Origin: Nonomuraea wenchangensis
Lineage (GTDB): Bacteria > Actinomycetota > Actinomycetes > Streptosporangiales > Streptosporangiaceae
Assembly (NCBI RefSeq): GCF_900111685.1
Contig: NZ_FOHX01000027.1
Span: 1 to 64,000, forward strand
Length of the DNA stretch: 64,000 bases
Reading direction: 5' to 3'
Shown here: positions 37,566 through 46,760 of the stretch, piece by piece
Layout of the letters: the number at the start of each line of letters is the position of its first letter
Position numbering within the stretch: the first letter of the stretch is position 1
Translations under genes and position numbers: made by a program
Notes under the pieces: model-generated
The model's database searches: none
What the model was told of the DNA's origin: nothing
What the model saw: only the letters and a program-made list of their open reading frames with translations

Positions 37566-38669
37566 GTGCGCGCGGACATCACCCTCGCCACCCCCGTACG
37601 CCGCACCGCCCGCGTCCTCCAGCTTCAGGGCATGTTCGACGTGCCGCTGGAGGAGAAGCTGACGAACTCCTGGTCGGTGCACCTGCCCATCGAGGAACGG
37701 CGGTGGAACGTCGGCCTGATCGTCGGCCCGTCTGGGTCCGGCAAGTCCACGATCGCCAACGAGCTGTGGCCCGGCCGGCTGGTCAAGGACCATCCGTGGG
37801 GGGACCGGGCGCTCGTGGACGACTTCCCGCCCGGCATGGGCATCAAGGACATCGTCGGCCTGCTGACTGCGGTGGGCCTGTCGTCGCCGCCGGCGTGGCT
37901 CCGGCCGTACAAGACGCTCAGCAATGGGGAGGCGTTCCGCGCGAGCATGGCCCGCGCGCTCGCCGAGCACAAGGGCCTGCTGGTCGTGGACGAATTCACG
38001 TCCGTGGTGGACCGGCAGGTCGCCAAGGTCGCGAGTCACGCCGTGGCGAAGTCTGTCCGCCGTGACGGGCGGCAGCTCGTCGCGGTGACGTGCCACTACG
38101 ACGTGGTGGACTGGCTCCAGCCGGACTGGGTGTACGACGTGGCGACCGGGTCGTTCGAGTGGAGGTCGGTTCAACCCCGGCCACGGCTCCAGCTCGACAT
38201 CCACGCGGCCGACCGGAGTCTCTGGCAGATGTTTCGCCACCATCACTATCTGAGCAGCGACATCAGCAACGCTGCCCAATGCTTCGCCGGGTGCATCGAT
38301 GGCAAACCGGTAGCTTTCGCTGCCTACAGGCATTTTCAGCACCCGAAGGTGCGTGACATCAAACTCGGTCACCGCTTGGTGGTGCTGCCGGACTTCCAAG
38401 GACTGTCGATCGGCGGGCACCTGGAAGACTGGCTCGGCCAGCACCTGCATGCGCAGGGGTTCCGGTACCGGAATGTGACGTCGCACCCGGCGTTGATCGC
38501 CTACATGGAGCGCAGCCCGCGGTGGCAGCGGCAGGGCCGCGCGACCAAGCTCCACACCAGCTCGAAGCGGCGGAACCAGCATGCGAACACGCTGGACCCG
38601 CGCCGGCTCGGCCTGGTGTCGTTCGAGTACGTCCCGGCCGCGCCCGCGCGGGCGGCGCGACCGCGTTAG
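37566..38669 (+). CDS. ABC-type ATPase fused to GNAT/Mom-like acyltransferase domain
   Basis: GTG at 37566; 367 residues. ABC ATPase (about 1-200): Walker A GPSGSGKST (54-62), signature LSNGE (118-122), Walker B LLVVDE (Asp142, Glu143), switch His177 in CHYD. The C-terminal part (about 205-340: FRHHHYLSSDISNAAQCFAG, GKPVAFAAYRHFQHP, DIKLGHRLVVLPDFQGLSIG) follows the GNAT pattern with the acyl-CoA loop near QGLSIGG and resembles the Mom DNA-modification acyltransferase. A soluble enzyme, not a transporter (no membrane part). May modify phage DNA with ATP-driven DNA or substrate handling (inference). Confidence 0.85.
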   Translation: MRADITLATPVRRTARVLQLQGMFDVPLEEKLTNSWSVHLPIEERRWNVGLIVGPSGSGKSTIANELWPGRLVKDHPWGDRALVDDFPPGMGIKDIVGLLTAVGLSSPPAWLRPYKTLSNGEAFRASMARALAEHKGLLVVDEFTSVVDRQVAKVASHAVAKSVRRDGRQLVAVTCHYDVVDWLQPDWVYDVATGSFEWRSVQPRPRLQLDIHAADRSLWQMFRHHHYLSSDISNAAQCFAGCIDGKPVAFAAYRHFQHPKVRDIKLGHRLVVLPDFQGLSIGGHLEDWLGQHLHAQGFRYRNVTSHPALIAYMERSPRWQRQGRATKLHTSSKRRNQHANTLDPRRLGLVSFEYVPAAPARAARPR

Positions 38670-39058
38670 AAGCTGATCGCGGACGTCGTGTTGTGCACCG
38701 CCCGCCACGCGTGGGCGAGGTGCTTGGCGGCTTCGAGCGCCTGGTCAAGGGACGACTGCGCGGCGGCGACCGCCTGCTCGGGGTGCCCCTCGTACGGCCC
38801 GTGCGTGACCCGAAGCTCCCCCTCCGCCTGGTGGCGGGCCAGGAACTCGCCGAGCTGCCGGGTGAGCTGGTCCAGCCGTTCGGCGGCGGCGCGGATCTCA
38901 CCTGCGACCGAAGCGACGTCGGCGGGGGACTCCAGGCCGTCCGCGCCCTCACGGGTGGCGTAGTTGAGGACGCGCATGCCCTCGGCGACGGCCTGGGCGA
39001 CTTCGAGCGTGTAGCCGGAGCTGTGCGGGCCATCGGCGTTCAACGTGACGGTCGTCAT
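38666..39058 (-). CDS. 130-residue helical protein
   Basis: ATG at 39058. VAQAVAEGMRVLNYATREGA, VAGEIRAAAERLDQLTRQLG and AAQSSLDQALEAAKHLAHAW: four-helix appearance, common among actinophage proteins of unknown function. It converges with the ABC/GNAT gene (4-nt overlap). Confidence 0.7.
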   Translation of the reverse strand: MTTVTLNADGPHSSGYTLEVAQAVAEGMRVLNYATREGADGLESPADVASVAGEIRAAAERLDQLTRQLGEFLARHQAEGELRVTHGPYEGHPEQAVAAAQSSLDQALEAAKHLAHAWRAVHNTTSAISF

Positions 39059-39127
39059 GCCCGTCATGCTCGCACTCGGGCGCGGTCGGGCGCTCGCGCT
39101 TCCCCTCACCCATCCAGGAGTTCCGTC

Positions 39128-40186
39128 ATGCGCTGGCATACCACCGACTACCTCAACCGGGACGACGATCCCCGCCCCGGCCGCCGCGTGCACCGCGGCT
39201 TCTGGCTGGAGGAGTTGCCCCGTCTGATGCTGGTCTGCCGCCTGCGAGGCCACCGGCCGGTCGTGGACGGGTATGGTCCGACGCCGCCGGGGACGGGCGC
39301 GGCGCGGTGGGTGGTGTGCGACCGGTGCGGTGTCCGGCCAGAGCCGCAAGGCCGCCTCGACCCGGACGGGTGGCGCATCGGCCAGCCGTACGACGGCCCG
39401 TACGCCGGCGAGGAGATGAACGACCCGCTGCTGCGGACGCTGCTCGGCCCCGGCAACACGTTCGTCCGGGGCGGCATGCATCTGCCCGGAACGTGGCCGG
39501 GCAAGCCGACCGGGACGCTCGGCGGGGAGCTGGTCATCGGGAAGACGTGGGACCTGCTCTCCGTCCAAGTGAAGGTCGGCAACGCGGGCAGCGAGCACGT
39601 CCTCGCCGCCCATCTGGGGGTGTGGCCGTTCGGCATCCTCTACCTGCACACCGAACGGTTCGGCACCTGGTTGCAGCGCCGCCTGAACCCGACCGGCTAC
39701 GAGTCGCGCGTGATCGGCCTCGACATCGGCGGGTGGAAGATTCGCACGCAGGTGTGGGCTCGGCGTGACCACTGGTCTCGCGACGACCCGTGGTGGATGC
39801 ATGGCCGGATCAGCCTGGACCTGGTGGAGAAGGTGTTCGGGCGGAAGCGGTACAGCTACACCGACCACGACACCTCGGACGGGCTCGTCTGCCTCGGGAA
39901 CGGCGAAGTGCACCCGGTGCGGCTCACGCTCCAGCGGCAACGGCTCGGCCGGCCCCGGCTGGAGTGGCGTGCCCGCTACTCATGGGTGGTCGAGTGGGTC
40001 GCCGCCGACAGTGAAGGCATCCCGGTCCGGCCCGGCCGCGGCACCGTGTCGGCGGCGGTCGAGGTGGACGACGACGCGGTCACCAGCGGCCAATGGGGGC
40101 CTGCCGCACGCGCGGCCATCGCCGAGAAGATCGCCCAGGAGCGCGCCCGGTACGGCTACCGGGCGCCAACAGGAACGGAGAACTGA
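39128..40186 (+). CDS. conserved-looking 352-residue protein upstream of the terminase
   Basis: ATG at 39128 with CAGGAG upstream. N-terminal Cys/His cluster (VCRLRGHRPVVDGYG, WVVCDRCGVRPEPQ), then a Trp/Tyr-rich beta domain (WLQRRLNPTGYESRVIGLDI, GGWKIRTQVWARRDHWSRDD), C-terminal QWGPAARAAIAEKIAQERAR. Actinobacteriophages often carry such a gene beside the terminase. Function unknown. Confidence 0.7.
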   Translation: MRWHTTDYLNRDDDPRPGRRVHRGFWLEELPRLMLVCRLRGHRPVVDGYGPTPPGTGAARWVVCDRCGVRPEPQGRLDPDGWRIGQPYDGPYAGEEMNDPLLRTLLGPGNTFVRGGMHLPGTWPGKPTGTLGGELVIGKTWDLLSVQVKVGNAGSEHVLAAHLGVWPFGILYLHTERFGTWLQRRLNPTGYESRVIGLDIGGWKIRTQVWARRDHWSRDDPWWMHGRISLDLVEKVFGRKRYSYTDHDTSDGLVCLGNGEVHPVRLTLQRQRLGRPRLEWRARYSWVVEWVAADSEGIPVRPGRGTVSAAVEVDDDAVTSGQWGPAARAAIAEKIAQERARYGYRAPTGTEN

Positions 40187-40188
40187 TC

Positions 40189-40515
40189 ATGGCTGTGGAC
40201 ATCCGCGAGTACGAGCCCGTGGACACCGTCGTGCAGGCCGTCGAGGTCAACGGGCTCGACCTGGACGACATCGTCGCCTGGATCAACGACACGTCCAACC
40301 TGAAGGGCATCGTCGGTCAGCCCGCGCTCCGAGGCCGCAGCGCCGAGTACATCGACCTCCAGACCCCGGAGGGGATGCTGCGCGCCGTCCTGGGCGACTA
40401 CATCGTGACGGACGGCGCGGGCTCGTTCTGGAAGGAGTCGCGGTCGGTGTTCGAGCGCAGCTACAACCCGCGCGCCGGCGGCAACACCGGCGGCGAGGGC
40501 GGCGAGGGGGAGTAG
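40189..40515 (+). CDS. 108-residue protein resembling phage MazG/gp-type orphan
   Basis: ATG at 40189 after GAACGGAG. VDTVVQAVEVNGLDLDDIVA, WINDTSNLKGIVGQPALRG, then DLQTPEGMLRAVLGDYIV and GSFWKESRSVFERSYNP: matches a widespread family of small phage proteins (strand, short helix, GDYIV...F). The biochemical role is not known to me. Gly-rich C-terminus. Confidence 0.65.
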   Translation: MAVDIREYEPVDTVVQAVEVNGLDLDDIVAWINDTSNLKGIVGQPALRGRSAEYIDLQTPEGMLRAVLGDYIVTDGAGSFWKESRSVFERSYNPRAGGNTGGEGGEGE

Positions 40516-40782
40516 GTGCGCGTCCAGGTGCTGCGGCTGCCGCTGTACGAGATCGGCGGCATCAGCGAGGAGCCGTTCGCGCTCATCGTGGACCAGGCCC
40601 CGGCCGAAGGCGACGGCTGGTCCACGCCCGCGCTCGCGGTGTTCGCCGAGCAGATCGGCGCCCGCGGCGTGTGGGTGACGGGGCAGACGGTGGAGATCGT
40701 GGAGCCGCACCTGCCCGACGTGGTGGACCACCTGCTGGCCGTCGAGGTGGCGGCCGACGACGCGGACGGCGGCGGCGAGTAA
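40516..40782 (+). CDS. hypothetical 88-residue acidic protein
   Basis: GTG directly follows the upstream stop. LRLPLYEIGGISEEPFALIV, then GARGVWVTGQTVEIVEPHLP and an Asp-rich tail. Function unknown. Confidence 0.6.
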   Translation: MRVQVLRLPLYEIGGISEEPFALIVDQAPAEGDGWSTPALAVFAEQIGARGVWVTGQTVEIVEPHLPDVVDHLLAVEVAADDADGGGE

Positions 40783-40785
40783 CAA

Positions 40786-40805
40786 CGTTGGCGGAACCGG
40801 CAACG
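40786..40805. repeat. dispersed dyad repeat, copy 11
   Basis: CGTTGGCGGAACCGGCAACG, one mismatch. Between the last accessory gene and the terminase small subunit gene. Confidence 0.88.
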
Positions 40806-40824
40806 GATGAGGTGAGTTCTGGCG

Positions 40825-41331
40825 ATGGCTGACGAGCGGCGGAAACTGGAGCTCGCCCAGCGGCGTAACCAGGCGCTCCAGATGCGGATCGCCGGCGTCT
40901 CGCCCACGCTGATCGCTGAGCGGCTGGGCTACAACAGCCCGCAGGCGGCTGCCGGCGACATCACCGCCGCGTTGAAGCGGGCCGCGAAGGCGGAAGGGCT
41001 CGCGGCGGAGCATCTGCTGCACCTGGAGATCGACCGGCTGGACCGGATGATGGCCGCCCTCTGGCCGAAGGTCTTGAAGGGCGAGGTGAACGCTGCCGAC
41101 ACCTGCCTGAAGATCATCCATAAGCGGGCGTCGCTGCTCGGGCTCGACCAGATCAACCGCAACGGCGCCCCGGACAACGACATGGCGTCGCTGCTCGGCG
41201 CGATGCTGGCGCAGCTTCAGCAGCGCTACCAGGTGGCCGACCCGGACCTTGACGCCATCGCGGCGGCCGACGTGCACGCCGAGGTCGTCACGGGCGAAGT
41301 GCTGTGGGACGACGCCGGCGGCGAGGCATGA
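40825..41331 (+). CDS. terminase small subunit
   Basis: ATG at 40825; 168 residues. HTH near residues 15-40 (ALQMRIAGVSPTLIAERLGY, then NSPQAAAGDITAALK), helical oligomerisation region, and direct overlap with the large subunit gene. The recognition protein that starts DNA packaging. Confidence 0.85.
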   Translation: MADERRKLELAQRRNQALQMRIAGVSPTLIAERLGYNSPQAAAGDITAALKRAAKAEGLAAEHLLHLEIDRLDRMMAALWPKVLKGEVNAADTCLKIIHKRASLLGLDQINRNGAPDNDMASLLGAMLAQLQQRYQVADPDLDAIAAADVHAEVVTGEVLWDDAGGEA

Positions 41332-42623
41332 CCGGCGGCGCGCTGGGGCTCGCGGTGCGGCTGTCGCCCAAGCAGGAACGCAGCATCGCCGAATCGACGG
41401 CACGCCTGAACATCTGGCAGGGGGCCATCAGAAGCGGGAAGACGATCGCTTCGTTGCTGCGCTGGCTGGCGTTCGTCGCGAATGCGCCTCGCGGCGGGTC
41501 GCTCATCGTCGTCGGCAAGACCGCCGACACCATCTCGCGGAACATCTTCGACCCGCTCATGGACCCGGCGATCACGGGGCCGCTCGCCGCGCGGATCTCC
41601 TACACGCGCGGCGCCCCGACCGCGACCATGCTGGGCCGCAAGGTGGAGATCATCTCCTGTGCGGACGCCCGCGCTGAGACGCGGCTGCGCGGCATGACCG
41701 GTGTCGGCGCGTACGTGGACGAGATCACGCTGATCGAGCGGCCGTTCTGGGACATGCTCCTGTCCAGGTTGAGCGTGCCAGGGGCGAAGCTGTTCGGCTC
41801 CACCAACCCCGACAGCCCGTCGCACTGGCTGAAGCGGGACTTCCTCGACCGGGCTCACGAGCTCGACCTCAAGAGCTGGCATTTCCGGCTGGACGACAAC
41901 CACGCCCTGGACCGCGCGTACGTGGCCGCGCTGAAGAAGGAGTACACCGGCCTCTGGTACAAGCGGTTCGTGCTCGGCCAGTGGGTGATGGCCGAGGGCG
42001 CCATCTTCGACATGTGGGACGACGACCGCATGATGGTCGCCGATCTGCCGCTGATGGAGAAGTGGCTGGCCTTGGGCATCGACTACGGCACCGCGAATCC
42101 GTTCCACGCCGTCCTCGTCGGTGTCAGCGTCCCCGACGCCCAGGGCCAGCGCCGCATCTACGTCACCAGCGAATGGCGGTGGGACTCCCGCGCCACCCGC
42201 CGCCAGCTCACCGACGCCGAGTACAGCATGCGGCTCGCCGACTGGCTCGACGGCATCCCCGACAGCTACGGCCCCGGCACGCACGGGGTGCGGCCCGCCT
42301 GGCTGATCGTGGACCCCTCGGCGGCGTCGTTCATCACCCAGCTCTACCGCGACGGCTTCCGCCCCCAGCAGGGCGACAACACCGTCCTCGACGGCATCCG
42401 CACCGTGTCCAACCTGATGGCCGCCGACCACCTGCGCGTCCACGCCTCCTGCCGCCACCTCCTGGACGAGATCGTGGGCTACGCCTGGGACGAGAAGAAA
42501 GCCGAGAAGGGCGAGGACGCCCCGATCAAAGAGCATGACCACGGCGTGGACGCCCTCCGCTACGCCATCCACACCACGCAGGCCGCGTGGATGCGGCTCC
42601 TCGAACCCGTCCCCCAGCTTTAA
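41328..42623 (+). CDS. terminase large subunit
   Basis: 431 residues. ATPase: Walker A GAIRSGKT (32-39), Walker B YVDE (Asp131, Glu132). Nuclease: Asp252 in GIDYGT, Asp329 in IVDPSA, Asp408 in HGVDALRY, an RNase H-fold triad. PBSX/SPP1-like class (Terminase_3/Terminase_6C type). Drives packaging through the portal at 45186. Confidence 0.95.
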   Translation: MTGGALGLAVRLSPKQERSIAESTARLNIWQGAIRSGKTIASLLRWLAFVANAPRGGSLIVVGKTADTISRNIFDPLMDPAITGPLAARISYTRGAPTATMLGRKVEIISCADARAETRLRGMTGVGAYVDEITLIERPFWDMLLSRLSVPGAKLFGSTNPDSPSHWLKRDFLDRAHELDLKSWHFRLDDNHALDRAYVAALKKEYTGLWYKRFVLGQWVMAEGAIFDMWDDDRMMVADLPLMEKWLALGIDYGTANPFHAVLVGVSVPDAQGQRRIYVTSEWRWDSRATRRQLTDAEYSMRLADWLDGIPDSYGPGTHGVRPAWLIVDPSAASFITQLYRDGFRPQQGDNTVLDGIRTVSNLMAADHLRVHASCRHLLDEIVGYAWDEKKAEKGEDAPIKEHDHGVDALRYAIHTTQAAWMRLLEPVPQL

Positions 42624-42718
42624 GACGCGTGCGCGCCCGGCCCTGTGTTGTGGCGGCCCAGGCCAGGCGCGCACGCCCGCTCCGCACGCGGCATCCCCGT
42701 ACGCGTGCGTCGAGCCCC

Positions 42719-42777
42719 GGTGCCCCCGCAGGTCGTGCCCGCCGTTGAGGGGCGGCGGCCGGCCACGCGGGGGCACC
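42719..42777. repeat. inverted repeat in the gap after the terminase
   Basis: GGTGCCCCCGC (42719-42729) and GCGGGGGCACC (42767-42777) are perfect inverted copies in the 205-nt gap 42624-42828, which holds no gene. Could be a terminator or packaging-related structure. Confidence 0.55.
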
Positions 42778-42828
42778 GCAGGCCCCCCGCCGGTTCACCA
42801 TCCGCTGTAGGCAGGAGATCAGCTCACC

Positions 42829-43380
42829 ATGACCGCTGACGTGACCGCAGACGACATGCTTTCCCGCCGGGACGCCCTGGTCTGGCGCTGCGCCTGGAAG
42901 GTCGCCAAGTTCTGGGGCGACCCCACGCCCGGCGCCGTCCCGTACGACGTGATCGAGGGCGACGGCAATCTGCTCATGCACGGCGGCGCGTCCGCGATCT
43001 GGCAGGCGCTCCTCGGCAACGGCACCGCCACCGCGGGCCAGGGCCTCACCTTCTTCAACGCGGCGAACGCCCACGTGGGCGTCGGCGACTCCACCACGGC
43101 GGCAGCCGCGACCCAGACCGACCTCCAGGCCGCCACCAACAAGGTGCGCAAGGCGATGGACGCCGGCTACCCGCAGCACACGGACGGCACGGGCAGCGGC
43201 AACGCCACCGTGACCTTCCGCGCCACCTTCGGCACCGGCGACGCGAACTTCGCCTGGAACGAGTGGGGGATCTTCAACGGGGCGGCGGGCGGCCGGATGC
43301 TGAACCGCAAGGTGGAGAACCTGGGGTCCAAGAGCGCTGCCGCGTCGTGGCAGCTCACCGTCACCCTCACCCTGGCGTAG
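42829..43380 (+). CDS. head-fibre or minor structural protein
   Basis: ATG at 42829 with CAGGAGA upstream; 183 residues. Gly/Ala/Thr-rich, with GNGTATAGQGLTFFNAANAH, VGVGDSTTAAAATQTDLQA and NEWGIFNGAAGGRMLNRKVE: the pattern of phage structural proteins that sit by the head genes of actinophages. Exact role unknown. Confidence 0.65.
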   Translation: MTADVTADDMLSRRDALVWRCAWKVAKFWGDPTPGAVPYDVIEGDGNLLMHGGASAIWQALLGNGTATAGQGLTFFNAANAHVGVGDSTTAAAATQTDLQAATNKVRKAMDAGYPQHTDGTGSGNATVTFRATFGTGDANFAWNEWGIFNGAAGGRMLNRKVENLGSKSAAASWQLTVTLTLA

Positions 43381-43384
43381 TCCC

Positions 43385-44848
43385 ATGCCTGCGGCGGTCC
43401 GCCAAGTCACGTCGGCCCCGTCCGGCACGGCAGCCGCGTTCACCTGCGCCCGCCCGCCCACCGCCGTCGCCGGGGACCTGCTCGTCGCCTACCAGGCCGC
43501 CGACATCGGCGACCTGACCGTCATGGGCGCCCCGTCCGGCGGCGGGACGTGGAACCTGCTCGTCGCCCGCCAGTGGGGGTCAGGCTCCGGCGCGGGCGTG
43601 AAGCTCTGGTACAAGACGCACGGCGCGTCCGAACCGACGAACTACAGCTTCTCCCAGAACGGCCAGGCGGACGGCCTCGCCATCGTCGTCGCCCTGTCCG
43701 GCGCGGCCACCCCGATCCTGTACCAGCCGCTCGACACCTACACCCCGAACGTCTTCCCAACCAGCCACAACACGCCCGGCATCACGCCAGGTGGGCCGGA
43801 TGACGTCGAGCTGCGGTTCATCGGATCGCCGTCCGGGTCGGCCACCACGTGGGGAGCACCCGCCGGCTTCACCCCCGGCACGAGCGTGCAGTCGCAGATC
43901 TACACCACGGCCTCGCTCGCTCACCGCGTCCTGAGCTCGTCAGCCCCGACCGGCACCGCGGCATTCACGTCCTCGCCCGGCCTGTCGCTGACGATGGGGT
44001 TCACGCTCGCGATCCCCTCGGCCGGTCCGGCGCTGGTGACCAAGAGCGGCAGCGACACCGCCGTGGCGGCCGACCTCGCGACGCCATCGGTGACGCTGAT
44101 CCGCCCGGACTCGGCCACGCTCACCGAGGAGGCGGCGGCGGGCCCGGCCGCCGCCGACGCCGCCACCGCAGCCGAGGACGCGGCGGTGGCCGCCGGGCCC
44201 GGCACCGGCGACGCCGCGGCCCTGGCCGAGCAGGCATCCACGGTCTCGAGTCCTGCCCGCGTCGAGACGGGCGCGCTGGCGGACGTGTCCGCGCTGGTCG
44301 TCTCCCTGTTCCGGGACGACTCCGCCTTCCTGGTCGAGCAGGCCAACGTCGGGCTCGCCGCCCTGGACGCCGCCACGCTCGCCGAGACGGCGGCGCGGGA
44401 GGAGACGATCGGCCCGTCCACCGGGGACGCGGCGGGCACCGCCGAGACGGCAGCCGTCGCCGGCGCGGCGGGCGCGGCCGACGAGGCGGCCCTGACCGAG
44501 TCGGCGCGGGTGGACGTGCTCAAGCAGTCCAGCGACTCGGCGGCACTCGCCGAGCACGCCGACGCCGGCCCCGTCGCCGCCGACGCGGTGGCCCTGACCG
44601 AGTCGGCGTCGGTGCTCGTCGTCATCGACGCCTCCGACAGCGTGACCGCCGCCGACGCGGGCGCCGCGCTCCGGCCGGTCGCCGCCATGGACTCGGCGAC
44701 CGCCACGGACTCCGCCGCGGTGGCCGAGGTCGGGCGGGCGCTCGACAGCGCGGACGGGCCGCGCCGCCTGTGGCACGCCAGCCTCGCGCCGCGCCCGTGG
44801 CGCGCTGAGCCGCCCCGCCGGTCCTGGTCCGCGACGCACCTGACGTAA
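43385..44848 (+). CDS. repetitive head-fibre-like protein
   Basis: ATG at 43385; 487 residues. About 1-215 form a beta-sandwich-type domain (AFTCARPPTAVAGDLLVAYQ, GGTWNLLVARQWGSGSGAGV, YSFSQNGQADGLAIVVALSG), as in phage appendage proteins. About 225-460 are repeats of DSATLTExA, DAAxLxE and SDSAxLAE type, roughly every 20-30 residues. Arg/Pro C-terminus. Probably a capsid-decorating fibre because of its place between terminase and portal. Confidence 0.7.
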   Translation: MPAAVRQVTSAPSGTAAAFTCARPPTAVAGDLLVAYQAADIGDLTVMGAPSGGGTWNLLVARQWGSGSGAGVKLWYKTHGASEPTNYSFSQNGQADGLAIVVALSGAATPILYQPLDTYTPNVFPTSHNTPGITPGGPDDVELRFIGSPSGSATTWGAPAGFTPGTSVQSQIYTTASLAHRVLSSSAPTGTAAFTSSPGLSLTMGFTLAIPSAGPALVTKSGSDTAVAADLATPSVTLIRPDSATLTEEAAAGPAAADAATAAEDAAVAAGPGTGDAAALAEQASTVSSPARVETGALADVSALVVSLFRDDSAFLVEQANVGLAALDAATLAETAAREETIGPSTGDAAGTAETAAVAGAAGAADEAALTESARVDVLKQSSDSAALAEHADAGPVAADAVALTESASVLVVIDASDSVTAADAGAALRPVAAMDSATATDSAAVAEVGRALDSADGPRRLWHASLAPRPWRAEPPRRSWSATHLT

Positions 44849-44858
44849 GGAGCCCACG

Positions 44859-45158
44859 ATGGCGGAAACGATCTCCAGCCTGTCGCGTGAACTGCTCCCC
44901 ATCTGGGTGCGAGGAGCGAACGGCACCGAGGACGTCGAGATCGCGTTCACGAAACCCGGCGTGAGACCCGTCGAGGACGACTGGGCCGAAGCCGAATGGG
45001 ACACCGCGTCGGTCACCGGGAAAGGCGCGACCGCGCGCATCCTGTTCGGCCCCGGCGGCACCATCTCCCGGCCGGAAGGCACCTGGCAGGCGTGGGTGCG
45101 GGTGACCGCGCCGCCGCAGCTTCCGGTGCTGCCTGCCGGACTGATCGACGTCATCTGA
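44859..45158 (+). CDS. hypothetical 99-residue structural-region protein
   Basis: ATG at 44859 after AAGGAG. Beta-rich: LLPIWVRGANGTEDVEIAFT, WDTASVTGKGATARILFGPG, TWQAWVRVTAPP. Immunoglobulin-like strand pattern, perhaps part of the fibre or its attachment. Confidence 0.65.
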   Translation: MAETISSLSRELLPIWVRGANGTEDVEIAFTKPGVRPVEDDWAEAEWDTASVTGKGATARILFGPGGTISRPEGTWQAWVRVTAPPQLPVLPAGLIDVI

Positions 45159-45185
45159 CTCTGCGAACAGTGAGGGCGAAAGATC

Positions 45186-46760
45186 ATGCCGCTTCCGGAC
45201 CATGACCAGGAGTGGCCGCCGCCGCACATCCGGCGCGAGATGCGGCTGTATGAGGAGTGGGGAGCCTGGTACGCGGGCGACCCGGACCGGCTGGCCGACG
45301 TGTACGGCGCGTCCGGGGCGGTGCACGGCATCGGCCTGGACCCGAAGGGCTGGGACCGGCCGAACAAGAGCTTCGGCGGCTGGCTCCAGCGCGCGGCACG
45401 CTACTTCTGGGGGACGCCGGTCCCGGCCGGGCAGGTCCGCTCCACGAAGCTGCACGTGCCGATCGCCGGAGACATCTCCGCGACCAGCGCGGATCTTCTG
45501 TTCAGCGAGCCGCCGACGTTGAGGATCGCCGGGAAGAAGTCGCAGGCCCGCCTCGACAAGATCCTGCGGGACGCCGGGGTCTACGGGGCGCTCCTGGAGG
45601 CAGCCGAGACCAGCAGCGCGTACGGAGGCGTCTACCTGCGGGCCGGCTGGGACACGGAGATGTACGACCACCCCGTCCTCAGCGTGCTCCCGCCGGACGC
45701 CGCCGTGCCCGAATTCCGGTACGGCAAGCTCGCCGCCGTCACGTTCTGGCGGGTGCTGGCCGAGGACGACGACCGGCAGGTGTGGCGGCACCTGGAACGG
45801 CACGAGAAAGGCCGCGTCTACCACGGCCTGTACCTGGGCACGCCCGACCGGCTCGGCATGCAGGTGCCGTTGGAGGACCACCCGGAGACGGCGATCTACG
45901 CCGACCAGGTGGACGAGAGCGGCGGGTTCGACTCCTACTACCCGCGCGGCCTGCTCGTCTCCTACGTGCCGAACATGCGCCCCCACCGGCTGATCCGAGG
46001 CACCAGCCTGGGCCGCTCCGACTACCAGGGCGTCGAACACCTCATGGACGCCCTGGACGAGGTGTGGACGAGCTTCATGCGCGACTTCCGCATCGGCAAG
46101 GGCCGCGTGATCGTGCCGGACATCTTCCTCGACAGCCTCGGCCGCGGCCAGGGCGCGTCGTGGGACCCGGACCGGGAGATCTACGCGGGGCTCGGCATGC
46201 TGCCGCCGCCGGGGTCGGCCGCCAACAGCATGTTGACGCTGACGCAGTTCGCGATCCGGGTCAAGGAGCACGTGGACGGCGGGAAGGCGCTCGCCGCCCA
46301 GATCCTGCGCGGCGCCGGATACTCGGCCCAGTCCTTCGGGGAGGCGGACGGGTCCGGGCAGGCCGTCACCGCGACCGAGGTCCACTCCCGCGAGCGTAAG
46401 TCCTTCAGCACGCGGGGCCGGAAGACGGGCTACTGGAACCCCACGCTCCAGTGGGCGCCGGACGTGCTGCTGTCGATCGACCGGGCCGTGTTCGGGCAGA
46501 AGGTGGCCGCCGACAAGATCGAAGTGCATTGGCCGGACGGCATCCAACCGGACCCGGAGTCGCTGGGCCGTACCGTCGAGCTGTTCAACCGGGCCCAGGC
46601 CATGTCGCTGGAGACGAAGATTCGCACCCTGCACCCGGAGTGGGACGACCACCAGGTCATCGAGGAACGCAACCGTCTGCGCGACGAGCTCGGCCTGAAC
46701 GTGCCCGACCCCGACACGCTCGGCGACGTGCTCGTGCCCGACGCCGCCGGCGACGACTGA
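45186..46760 (+). CDS. portal protein
   Basis: ATG at 45186; 524 residues, typical portal size. Family features: WYAGDPDRLADVYG, APARGxWF-like segment, VLPPDAAVPEFRYGKLAAVT, IRGTSLGRSDYQGVEHLMDA, a beta/helix wing and SLETKIRTLHPEWDDHQVIE. SPP1/HK97-like dodecameric ring that conducts DNA. Neighbours: terminase upstream and MuF-type gene downstream. Confidence 0.9.
   Translation: MPLPDHDQEWPPPHIRREMRLYEEWGAWYAGDPDRLADVYGASGAVHGIGLDPKGWDRPNKSFGGWLQRAARYFWGTPVPAGQVRSTKLHVPIAGDISATSADLLFSEPPTLRIAGKKSQARLDKILRDAGVYGALLEAAETSSAYGGVYLRAGWDTEMYDHPVLSVLPPDAAVPEFRYGKLAAVTFWRVLAEDDDRQVWRHLERHEKGRVYHGLYLGTPDRLGMQVPLEDHPETAIYADQVDESGGFDSYYPRGLLVSYVPNMRPHRLIRGTSLGRSDYQGVEHLMDALDEVWTSFMRDFRIGKGRVIVPDIFLDSLGRGQGASWDPDREIYAGLGMLPPPGSAANSMLTLTQFAIRVKEHVDGGKALAAQILRGAGYSAQSFGEADGSGQAVTATEVHSRERKSFSTRGRKTGYWNPTLQWAPDVLLSIDRAVFGQKVAADKIEVHWPDGIQPDPESLGRTVELFNRAQAMSLETKIRTLHPEWDDHQVIEERNRLRDELGLNVPDPDTLGDVLVPDAAGDD

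Noticed and set aside
44100..44760. GC-rich repeats in the head-fibre gene as a possible mobile element
   Set aside because: They follow the protein repeats (DSAxLxE) in frame and are explained by the fibre.
43940..46652. Long minus-strand frames opposite the head-fibre and portal genes
   Set aside because: Same reason: low-complexity Arg/Gly-rich translations with no motif, opposite well-supported structural genes.
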